This document shows, piece after piece, positions 24,301 to 29,702 of a stretch of DNA of 64,000 bases. The translations under genes were made by a program, and so were the position numbers. Origin of the DNA: Saccharina japonica (Eukaryota; Sar; Phaeophyceae; Laminariales; Laminariaceae); NCBI GenBank assembly GCA_008828725.1, contig MEHQ01003132.1, positions 4,206 through 68,205 of the forward strand, written 5' to 3'. How positions within the stretch are numbered: position 1 is the stretch's first letter; each line of letters opens with the position of its first letter. Below the pieces are notes generated by a model that was not told where the DNA came from, ran no database searches, and saw only the letters and a list, made by a program, of their open reading frames with translations.

Positions 24301-27300
24301 CCCCGCCGGGTGGCCCAACCGAAGCACGGCAGCTGAGCGGAGTCTTCATCCCTGCGCGCACGTTTGACAGCACGCCCTCCTTTGTCGCGAGATGCGACCG
24401 GTTCCTTGTGAATGTCGACATGCTCCAGCCCACCAGCGTCAATGTAGGCGCCAATTTTCGCCCAGGTGGGAACCACCGCTCCTGGCAATTCATCGATGCC
24501 CGGCGGCTCGTGCCAGTTAGACTTAGCGGAGAGAGCTGCGTCGTGAACCGAGGTCGACCAATCCTCGAGATCTTTGTTGATAAAGCGGGCTATCCTCGCC
24601 TTGTGGATCGGCATTTTAATCGCTTGGTGGTTAGCTTCGCCGTGTGATGTCACCATGTCGACACCGTCCTGGAATGCCGCGCGTAGCTTCTCCACCCGCG
24701 CCTTTCCCCCCACCGAAGTAATATCCCGCCCGATGACGAGAAGCAACACCTTCGCCAGAATGGCGAACTGCTTTTCGATGTCGATGGTGCCAGCAGTGCT
24801 CGGTTCCGCCCCACGCGGCATACACGCGGTGACATCAAGCCCCGCTAAAGCGTTGACCTGTTCCACTACCGCAGAAGATGCTAGAGCGGTGTTCTTAAAG
24901 ACCCCTTGCAGCTGGACCCTCGACAAGTCACACCCCTTTGGCTTCTCACCACAAAGGATCCAAAACGCTCGAAGGTTGGGATTCTTCCAAGCCGTGATCC
25001 TCTCCTTCAGCCATAACTTATCTGACATGCTACCGCGAGCGGAAGCCGCACCGTTATGCTGCCCCTGATCACTGTTCGGCTCGTCTGCGTCTTGGTTGGC
25101 TTGGATGTCGTCCAGCACATTTTGAAGGTGCCCGAGCATGTCCTCAATATTTTCGAGCCGCCCCCCGTTCTCGGCGGTACTGTCCTCAATCTTTTCGAGT
25201 CGCCCCCCATTCTCGGCCGCACCGGCCTCGATCGCGTCAAGCCGGCCGTTAACCGCCTCACGGTGCCCAGCGAAATCAGCTTGACGGACTGAGCGTTCCC
25301 CCGCGTTGCTGCTAGCACCACCCGACCTGCTGCTCGCAACACTCGACTTGCCGCTCGCACCACTCGACTTGCCGCTCCTTGTGGTCGTATCGGACCGCAC
25401 CGTGTCCTTGAGTTGAATTAAACCTCTTTTGAGAAAAAATGAACCCGCGGACGTGATACGACGCCAGAATTCATAGTGAGCGCAAGTTGTAAAAGGGCGG
25501 CCATAACTTCGCAGGCGACAGTTCAAATATCTTGTATTTTTGCGCCCCATCACAAACACGCGAGGGGTGTCCGCAAGAATACATATATTTCTTGTCTGGC
25601 AACCATTAACCACCGACACAGGGTAAACCATCTCGAGGAATGCAATAGTACTGCTGTATTCCATCATCGTCTTGCCACGACGTCGACAGCACATGTATGC
25701 ATGTACCGCTCCGCTGCTATACGGTTAATTGCTCACATTTTCCGACGAATGCCATTTTATATAATGCTGTTCAGTTAGGGAACAGTGTGAATATATTAAT
25801 AATCTGCGCCCCAACCGTGTGTGAGGTACCAGCGAGATTATCCAGTGACACTGCACAGCTATTTTAAATTGAGCATACACGTACTGCTATTCAGCAGACG
25901 AACAATGTGATCATTCTGAAACATTCTGCGCCCAGTGTGAACATATTAATAATCTGCGCCCCAACCGCGTGTGAGGTACCAACAAGATTATCCAGTGACG
26001 CTGCACAGCTATTTAAATTGAGCATATACGTACTGCTATTCAGCAGACGAACAATGTGATCATTCTGAAACGTTCTGCGCCCAGTGTGAACATATTAATA
26101 ATCTGCGCCCCGCAACCGCGTTTGAGGTACCAGCAAGATTATCCAGTGACACGGCACAGCTATTTAAATTGAGCATATACGTACTGCTATTCAGCAGACA
26201 AAACAATGTGACCATTCTGAAACATTCTGCGCCCCATCGCGACCGCACGAGAGGTGACCAGCCAGAATATACAGTTGCACTATACCCAGCCGTACTTTCG
26301 GCGCTGTTAGCTTTTGTCGCCCTGCCGCAACCTGTGAGTTATGCCACTCACTTTCACCCAACAAGACGCAATTTCTGCCCTTACGGTTGACTATCTAGAA
26401 GTATCCACGCTCAAGACCTCTCGAGCGTTTGGCTGTAAGGTTTTCTCTCACCTACCAATGCGGGTGGGAAGTAATGCATTCATGTTGCCATATTATATAC
26501 TTGTATGCGCGCTCAAGACCCCTCGAGTCGATCGTTTGGCTATGAAGAATTTCTCTCACCCAGCCATCCGCATGGGGAATCACTCGTTCATTATGCCACC
26601 TTATATTTTTCTCGTGCACGTACACGTCGATCGTTTGGCTATGAAGAATATCTCTCACCCAGCCATCCGCATGGGGAATCACTCGTTCATTATGCCACCT
26701 TATATTTTTCTCGTGCACGTACACGTCAACCCCACCGCGAACGCGCGATGCGTACCGGCAAGATTTTTTCAGTTGCTCTGGATGAACGATATCTTACAAC
26801 GTGCAATGTTTTTCGCCGCCTTGCCGCAACCCATGAACATATTAACCCAATTGCAATAATTTTTCGTCGCCTCGCCGCAACATATGAACCCAGTTGCAAT
26901 ACGTCATAATAGGTACAATATGACATCACGGCTCACCCAACAGCAGTAATGTTGAGCGATTTTTATGGTCAACTTACAGAATATATTACTTAGTCTGCGC
27001 CCAACGTGACGTGAAGCCGCAGATATATATCACAGCAAAAATATTTGGTTGACACCCAACAGCAGTAATTTCACAAAGCCACCCGCCAAGCCGACCGCCG
27101 TATACCTGGCATAACACACAGCAGTATTATTCGGTTGACACACCAACCGCTTGCTGCTGTACACATTTGTTTGCGGGTCCACAGCAATAATATTCGGTAC
27201 CTGGCATAACACACAGTAGTAATATTCGGTTGGCACACCAACCGCCTGCTGCTGTACACAGTTGTTCGCGGGTCCACATCAATAATACTCGGTTGACACA

Positions 27301-29439
27301 CCAACCGCCTGCTGCTGTACGAATTTGTTTGCGGGTCCTTGTGGTCAAACATATCACAGCAAGAATATTTGGTTGACACCCAACAGCAGTAATTTTACAA
27401 AGCCACCCGCCAAGCCGACCGCCGTATACCTGGCATATCACACAGCAGTAATATTCGGTTGAAACACCAACCGCCTGCTGCTGTACATATTTGTTTGCGG
27501 GTCCACATCAATAATATTCGGTTGACACACCAACCGCCTGCTGCTGTACGAATTTGTTTGCGGGTCCTTGTGGTCAAACAGGCCGGTGTGACACGATATG
27601 CCATGCATACTTGAAACATCGTTCTGCACATCGCCCAGGCCACCGAGTACGACTAGACATGGTCGCTTTCATGATTACGAGCACCATCGTATCTCTACCT
27701 CGATCGAGGGGATAGTCCGATGATATCTCGTTGCCGCGATGCGCATGTGCTTGATCATGATGTTGAGCTGCTGCTGTCAAAACTATTTCCCCGCTTTTTT
27801 TGTGGTTTTATCACAAGCAACATAATTCGCTCGAATCGTTTCCAAACGCACACGCTCCCTGCCCGCCAGTGTCGGGAACTGAGGAGGCAAATAACAAATA
27901 ACAACTCCTATCTGCACGTAGTAACATACCGATCGATGCGATGCCCGGTGTCGACACTTCCGTGCTCACTGTCTGTGCCTCCTATGCAGCGCTTCGCCTC
28001 CGATGTTGCCCCCGCTAATTCCCCGACTCGCCGCCCAGCGGTGAACTCGAGAAATCACGAATTATCTGGTCCAGCGAGCGACCGCTGTCCAGTTGTAAAC
28101 AACAGCCCTGTCTGTTCGCGTGTTCTATCAGTCTGCCAGCACCGTTCCGTGCGGTATCCAATTGGTATTTCCATAAGCACGATCAATCAAACAATGTCAG
28201 CTGCTGCTGTGAAGTGCGGTACGTACTTCTTACTCGGCCAAGAATATGAACCATAACGCCAAATTCTCTCTACAACAACAAACTACAGTTTATTTTTCTA
28301 TCGGTTCCCGATTCCTAATAATAAACTTTCTCTTTGTAAAAAGTAGTTGATTTGGCTATGATTATGCCTTTCGACAACCTGGAACTTACTTGATTTTAGA
28401 GTGGCCGAAAAAAACTCTGCTGAAACAATATTTGTTCGCTCAGCCCTGGTGATCACGACTGTGTTCAGCGTTTCTTGCATCTCATCGTATTTCAAAAGTT
28501 ATTGGCCGAAAGCAGATTAGACAAACTGTACTGCACGGAACATATCATGTCAGACTAACATAACTATTCTGCCGGAGCGAAAAGGGGGCACATTTCTTAC
28601 AATTCCCTACAGACGGCGAGCGCCTATGATAGGCTACGTACTAATTTTTTTATTTTTTTTTCAAATTCTAGGCTAGATTTATTAAAGTCCGTTTTCTTAC
28701 GAGAGGGCCGATACTGCTGTATATGCCTGAGTGTTGAAATAGTACACCGGAAGGTTAAAATAGTCGCTGGGAGCAAAATATACGCCTGAAGACAGACATG
28801 CTCAAACTATACACCTGATGATAAAATAGACGCCCGCGCCGAAATAATAGGAGCTTCGTACGTACCCCTAGTGTAGCATACATCATTTGATCTTCAGAAA
28901 CGACGGGTAGTGATAGCCATGGACTTTTATTTTATAGTCGTCTCGGAAGACGTTTTTTCTCTCTCGGGAGCTATTTGTTTTGTTTTGTTTTTGCTCCGAT
29001 TCGATTGAGGAAGACACAAGTATTTGCCCCTTACCGGTAAGCAGTTGCCCCTCTTATTTCTCCGGTGCCTTATTCGTTATTATCAGTCTCTAGTTTGTTA
29101 ACTCGTCTCTTTCGCGTGCGTCGCCAGTGCTGTCTAGTTTCTGTGTCGGTATCCCGTTTTTACGCTTGGGTTGTTTTCTTGTTGGCCCGTTTTTCTTGTT
29201 CGGTTGTTGTGGTTGATTTCCAGGGAACCATGGTCATGAACACGGAGAATCAGCTCGACGATGCCCAGGCGGACTACAGCAGGGGCTTTTTCGGCCGGAC
29301 GTGGGACCACCGCCTCACCGACGACGAGTGGAGAGAGGCGAGTAGTAGTGTTGGATGTCGTACTGAAAGTTTTCATGTGTCGAAACATCGAACGCGTTTT
29401 GCCCTCCGCCCCCTGACGTCCCCGTGTTTTTACTGCTGA
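5935..29439 (+). CDS. Pirin family protein (bicupin), eight-exon model with a 15.65 kb last intron
   Basis: Pirins are bicupin metalloproteins with quercetin-dioxygenase-like or nuclear co-regulator roles. Exons: 5935-6009, 8316-8496, 9515-9768, 10312-10464, 11295-11420, 12805-13002, 13439-13570 and 29224-29439; all junctions are GT-AG and the frames agree, giving 444 residues. Exons 3-8 are firm. They read DPFVLLAHH, FPAHPHRGFQTVTYV, VQWMSAGRGIIHEEM, LYQIWVNLP, GDAVFLAPDGD, then EPTGEQVSAR joined to GTMVMNT. The pirin metal ligands are seen as His157, His159, His201 and Glu203. Exon 1 (MRMVLAVALAMMSTSLAWVSP) would be a signal peptide with a plastid-type SLA-W cleavage site. Exon 2 is chosen because its donor phase (1) fits exon 3; its start could instead be 8390. 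Both are inferences. The C-terminal 36 residues after WREA are unlike pirins and may be read-through past a missed donor. Confidence 0.82.
6627..6706 (-). repeat. Short dispersed repeat R3, inverted relative to 4782
   Basis: The plus strand reads AACCCCTTAAGAACTGGTCC, then GGGGACAAACTACTTGGAAT, then CAGTTCTGAATGGG, the reverse complement of the copies at 4782-5011. It lies in pirin intron 1. Confidence 0.7.
7150..7370 (+). repeat. Dispersed repeat family R5
   Basis: It matches 13720-13945 in the same orientation and 18700-18985 and 19940-20205 in reverse. Shared boxes include GATGTGGATACT-like, CAGACCCGAGGTACCGACC-like and ACACAAGAGAGACCCTGC. The long copies also share CACATTGACG/CATTGGCGTCGG-type ends. 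Non-coding. Confidence 0.6.
7371..7844. other. Intronic GC-rich stretch
   Basis: This lies inside pirin intron 1. Opposed open frames of 174 and 136 codons exist but are Gly-, Pro- and Ala-rich in all frames, as expected for this C-rich DNA, and show no domain. No gene is called. Confidence 0.5.
7845..8085 (-). repeat. Dispersed repeat family R1, 5'-truncated minus copy with C tail
   Basis: Read on the minus strand it ends GACTACGGCCATGCACGGC, ATGAGTACAC, then a long C run (the plus-strand G run at 7817-7857). Its 5' end is at the AAGCGGTTCTC-type box, so about half of the family consensus is missing. It lies in pirin intron 1. Confidence 0.7.
9255..9445. repeat. (CTGT/CTGC)n tetranucleotide repeat
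   Basis: A run of CTGTCTGC and CTGCCTGC units ends some 70 bp before the acceptor of pirin exon 3. It forms the distal polypyrimidine tract. The Cys/Leu-rich and Arg/Gln-rich frames that cross it are not genes. Confidence 0.9.
11740..11975. mobile_element. Degraded copy of the CCTCGGACAGA MITE family
   Basis: The core CCAACCCAGGAAACGTGTGCT and GGCTCCCACCCGGAAACA, with CTAGATGATAC boxes, matches the MITE at 360-660. The ends are poorly kept (GTCAGATCACGAC on the left, GATCCGTCCGTCTG on the right). It lies in a pirin intron. Confidence 0.5.
12143..12222 (+). repeat. R2 repeat, 5'-truncated copy with poly(C) end
   Basis: The sequence starts at CTCCGTCTCGAAAGGGATGC and runs through GGCAAGCAACAAATGAGTAC into G plus a run of about 16 C. 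The first 60 bp of the family are absent. Confidence 0.65.
12243..12755 (+). repeat. Dispersed repeat family R1, near full length
   Basis: It matches 3843-4350 from the TAGGTTGGGTTGGCGTCGG end through to GACATGAGTA and a C run. It sits in pirin intron 5, and its C tail ends about 50 bp before the acceptor of exon 6. Confidence 0.75.
13020..13360. repeat. (TGCTG)n pentanucleotide satellite in a pirin intron
   Basis: The region starts as TTTGG/TGTGG variants and becomes a clean GCTGT array at 13318-13350. It is immediately 3' of the exon 6 donor at 13003. Open Cys/Leu-rich frames here are repeat artefacts. Confidence 0.85.
13720..13945 (+). repeat. Dispersed repeat family R5
   Basis: It matches 7150-7370 and, in reverse, 18700-18985. 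It contains GACCCGAGGCACCAACCCAC and CACATTGGCGTCGG. It is preceded by a patch with repeated CGCCTGAAAAT and TACGCC(A/C)GAA units at 13625-13715. Confidence 0.6.
13928..14188. repeat. Nested inverted repeats (foldback)
   Basis: GTCAGCTGTCAGCGCTGCTG at 13957 is matched in reverse by the 24 bp ending at 14087 and again, with one change, by 14165-14188. The pairing extends outward (AGTGTTGA to 13930, TAACACT near 14113). Two direct copies of GAGCTGGTAATCGTA lie at about 14022 and 14122. The last arm ends exactly where the left LTR of the copia-type fossil begins. Confidence 0.65.
14189..14919 (-). repeat. Left LTR of the copia-type fossil (3' LTR)
   Basis: It matches 17290-17848 from TGTTGATGTTGGTTGGCTTG through GATCGACAGGGCGTGG and GATGAAACTGTCATTTC to an end in AACA. 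It carries about 170 bp more than the other LTR in its middle, rich in TACTGCTGTA-like motifs. Confidence 0.75.
15168..16268. repeat. Large palindrome inside the copia-type fossil
   Basis: Two arms of about 545 bp meet at a centre near 15715 (CCAATGGTTGCAATCATTGG). The left arm is an inverted and diverged copy of the right arm, including the part downstream of the Gag-like remnant. Opposed open frames in the two arms (for example 15332-15739) are copies of the same stretch, and I do not recognise their product. Confidence 0.75.
16165..16524 (-). mobile_element. Gag-like remnant of the copia-type fossil
   Basis: The minus-strand frame starts MKGLKLKFSGKNPAYFKDW and continues with an aliphatic helix-rich segment (DLYTILYFIAEKP…VPWYFYDTF), the layout of Ty1/copia Gag N-termini (UBN2-like). 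It lies about 770 bp inside the 5' LTR. Pol domains are not recognisable. It is treated only as a fossil part. Confidence 0.5.
16640..16965. repeat. Tandem repeat in the leader of the copia-type fossil
   Basis: About 2.5 copies of a unit of roughly 122 bp, with boxes GCCAAGGCTCACAGCAGTGG, AATATCAAGACT and GGTAGGTAAGCAGTCGGTCG. It lies between the 5' LTR and the Gag-like frame. Confidence 0.7.
17290..17848 (-). repeat. Right LTR of the copia-type fossil (5' LTR)
   Basis: Direct repeat of 14189-14919, bounded by TGTTGATG and CCAACA on the plus strand, with the candidate primer-binding site immediately to its left. Confidence 0.75.
17849..18584. repeat. Intronic stretch with short tandem and direct repeats
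   Basis: At 17880-17967 a 43 bp unit (GCCAGCTATCTACCAATCAA… GGGAGCCAC) occurs twice. 18110-18370 and 18425-18605 share boxes such as ATTT…CCAGACGCCTG(G/A)CCGAC and CACTGTGACACTAGGGTGGG. No gene is visible. Confidence 0.55.
18585..19460. repeat. Direct repeat unit D, copy 1
   Basis: The sequence from the GGGTGGGTCGGA box through GTCGACCGATGTCTACCGAGG, the inverted R5 segment, CCTGAAAATCAAATGATGC and AGTCCGTGCAGCTTTT to TTCCGCGCAGGTG is repeated at 19803-20945. Identity looks above 95% by eye. The unit has no clear gene. It may be an unrecognised transposable element or a segmental duplication. Confidence 0.7.
19461..19806 (-). mobile_element. tRNA-derived SINE candidate with poly(A) tail
   Basis: On the minus strand the segment begins with a tRNA-like head: CGGTCGCCCCGGTAGAGTAG carries an A-box-like sequence, a seven-base loop TTCAAAG follows, and GAGTTCAAATCCCACC is a B-box-like sequence. 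A body of about 250 bp follows, ending in a run of about 22 A (plus-strand T run at 19461-19481). It lies between the two copies of unit D, where copy 2 lacks it. The cloverleaf is imperfect, so it is not called as a functional tRNA gene. Confidence 0.5.
19803..20945. repeat. Direct repeat unit D, copy 2, carrying a MITE
   Basis: It repeats 18585-19460 in the same order. It differs mainly by a short extra segment near 19916-19945 and by the 250 bp insertion at 20550-20799. After the insertion the match resumes at AACCTGAAATCATATAGTCC. Confidence 0.7.
20550..20799. mobile_element. MITE with CCACGGTAGGG inverted ends and an empty-site partner
   Basis: The left end AGAGTCATGCCACGGTAGGG and the right end, reversed, CGAGCAATCCCACGGTAGGG form imperfect 20 bp terminal inverted repeats. 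A subterminal inverted pair (GAGCTCCTCACACGAG and CTCACGTGAGGAGCAC) lies inside. Copy 1 of unit D has the uninterrupted site near 19321-19328. There is no coding capacity. The target duplication is at most AA, so the superfamily is open. Confidence 0.75.
20946..21293. other. Intronic AT-rich stretch
   Basis: No gene. The region contains A runs near 20944-20957 and an AT-rich hairpin-like stretch at 20993-21020. It separates unit D from the tyrosine-recombinase element. Confidence 0.45.
21294..21507 (-). repeat. Split direct repeat B2
   Basis: It matches 21953-22167 from TTTCGAACTGCGTTGTATAT through GGTTCTACTGTGCGAATTCT to CACCATTGACTCCTCCA, with about ten differences. A 157 bp spacer (21508-21664) separates it from A2. 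Confidence 0.8.
21665..21952 (-). repeat. Split direct repeat A2
   Basis: It matches 28049-28337 from GAGAAATCACGAATTATCTG to ATAAACTTTCTCTTTGT with few differences. It lies directly next to B1. Confidence 0.85.
21953..22167 (-). repeat. Split direct repeat B1
   Basis: Partner of 21294-21507. It sits between the recombinase region and A2, as in PAT/Ngaro elements. Confidence 0.8.
22255..22998 (-). mobile_element. Tyrosine recombinase region of the split-repeat element
   Basis: The stretch shows the typical second half of a tyrosine recombinase: an HSLR box (YALHSLRIGSASTLAAGDG) followed by a tryptophan-containing helix and a terminal Tyr (ARWKSDAYKVYTR). The upstream part (WDVLIRELELIP… RSDEV…) matches the fold before the catalytic box in DIRS-order recombinases. 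This identifies the order, since LTR elements use DDE integrases. Fossil part. Confidence 0.7.
23058..23942 (-). mobile_element. Reverse transcriptase region of the split-repeat element
   Basis: It contains the DIRS-type palm segment VLSKMDAKDAFRQVAVEWE, followed by FGYVFRDLVVVDRRLQFGW, which lines up with the ...DLKDAFR...GW... region of DIRS/Ngaro reverse transcriptases. It lies between the Gag-like and recombinase frames. Fossil part. Confidence 0.7.
24081..25694 (-). mobile_element. Gag-like frame of the split-repeat element
   Basis: An open frame of about 537 codons. The N-terminal part has Ser/Gly-rich repeats and a heptad-like stretch (near-repeated ENGGRLE(K/N)IED). The C-terminal third has a CCCH-type cysteine cluster (CFGWATRRGCRF…CKYRH) and a Lys/Gly/Ser-rich tail. 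This matches the first ORF of DIRS-order elements in position and character. Its 5' limit is uncertain. Fossil part. Confidence 0.55.
25783..26240. repeat. 151 bp tandem repeat, three copies
   Basis: Units start near AGTGTGAACATATTAATAAT and include TCTGCGCCCCAACCG, AGATTATCCAGTGAC and GTACTGCTATTCAGCAGACG. The spacing between the second and third copies is 151 bp. It lies in the leader of the split-repeat element. Confidence 0.85.
26410..26728. repeat. 99 bp tandem repeat, two close copies and one diverged
   Basis: The unit begins GTCGATCGTTTGGCTATGAA at 26527 and 26626. Because 99 is a multiple of three, a repeated peptide appears in one frame, but I regard this as chance. Same leader region. 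Confidence 0.8.
27057..27590. repeat. Higher-order tandem repeat with CTGCTGTAC boxes
   Basis: CAACAGCAGTAATTT(C/T)ACAA starts units at 27057 and 27379 (322 bp apart). Within them CACCAACCGC(C/T)TGCTGCTGTA and TTTGTTTGCGGGTCC recur every 60-80 bp. It is the outermost leader satellite of the split-repeat element. Confidence 0.8.
28049..28337 (-). repeat. Split direct repeat A1, outer end of the retroelement
   Basis: Partner of 21665-21952. On the minus strand it is the 5' end of the element. Confidence 0.85.
28338..29223. other. Last part of the giant pirin intron
   Basis: No gene. 28740-28900 holds several (T/C)ACGCC(T/C)GAA-type units and a segment related in reverse to unit D (GGAGC…ACGTACCCCTA…CATCATTTGATCTTCAG). 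The final 250 bp are T-rich and lead to the acceptor at 29223. Confidence 0.5.
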
Positions 29440-29457
29440 TACGGAATGAAACGTTTC

Positions 29458-29702
29458 ACACCCTCGGACAGATCATGATCTGCTGTAAATCATGATCTAG
29501 ACCATCTAGTTCCTCGCCTGTCGTTGCGAGAGGTTGTGCAGGATCTGCATAGCACACGTCCAACCCAGGAAATCTGCGCCAAATCATGCGAATTCAGACT
29601 GGTCCCACCCGGCAACATGAACTAGATCATTCAAGGTCGGGAATCGATCTTCCTTGACAGATCTAGATAATCAAGCGGGAGTCGATTATCTGTCCGCGGT
29701 GT
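29458..29702. mobile_element. MITE with CCTCGGACAGAT ends (copy b)
   Basis: The left end CACCCTCGGACAGATCATG and the right end ATTATCTGTCCGCGGTG are inverted. The core matches the copy at 360-660 (GTGCAGGATCTGCATAG and CCAACCCAGGAAATCTG). It sits 20 bp past the pirin stop, so it probably lies in the 3' UTR or next to it. Confidence 0.7.

Larger units (their letters stand above)
21294..28337 (-). mobile_element. Tyrosine-recombinase retroelement with split direct repeats (Ngaro/PAT-like, DIRS order), fossil
   Basis: Read on the minus strand the order is A1 (28337-28049), satellite-rich leader, Gag-like frame, reverse transcriptase, tyrosine recombinase, B1 (22167-21953), A2 (21952-21665), B2 (21507-21294). 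A1 and A2 match over about 288 bp, B1 and B2 over about 214 bp, and B1 and A2 abut. This A-ORFs-B-A-B layout is known from PAT and Ngaro elements of the DIRS order. The 7 kb length fits the order. The coding part is spread over separate frames and looks broken, with a handful of breaks. The near-identity of the repeats suggests a fairly young insertion. Confidence 0.75.
13571..29223 (+). other. Giant last intron of the pirin gene, packed with mobile elements
   Basis: The donor GTAAGA follows CGG at 13570 and the acceptor TTTCCAG precedes GGAACC at 29224. Both are phase 0, and the joined peptide (…EPTGEQVSAR + GTMVMNT…) matches the conserved end of the second pirin cupin without a gap, so no exon need lie between. 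The intron holds an R5 repeat, a foldback element, a copia-type fossil, a duplicated unit with a SINE and a MITE inside, and a tyrosine-recombinase retroelement. Confidence 0.75.

Noticed and set aside
24097-25068. Plus-strand frames opposite the Gag-like frame of the split-repeat element
   Set aside because: Antisense shadows without recognisable protein features.
25783-27590. CRISPR-like array
   Set aside because: Units are 99-322 bp direct tandem copies without short repeats and unique spacers, there are no cas genes, and the context is eukaryotic.
13600-29200. A missing small pirin exon before GTMVMNT
   Set aside because: First suspected because of the large intron, but the exon 7 end (EPTGEQVSAR) already supplies the conserved segment that precedes the MNT box.
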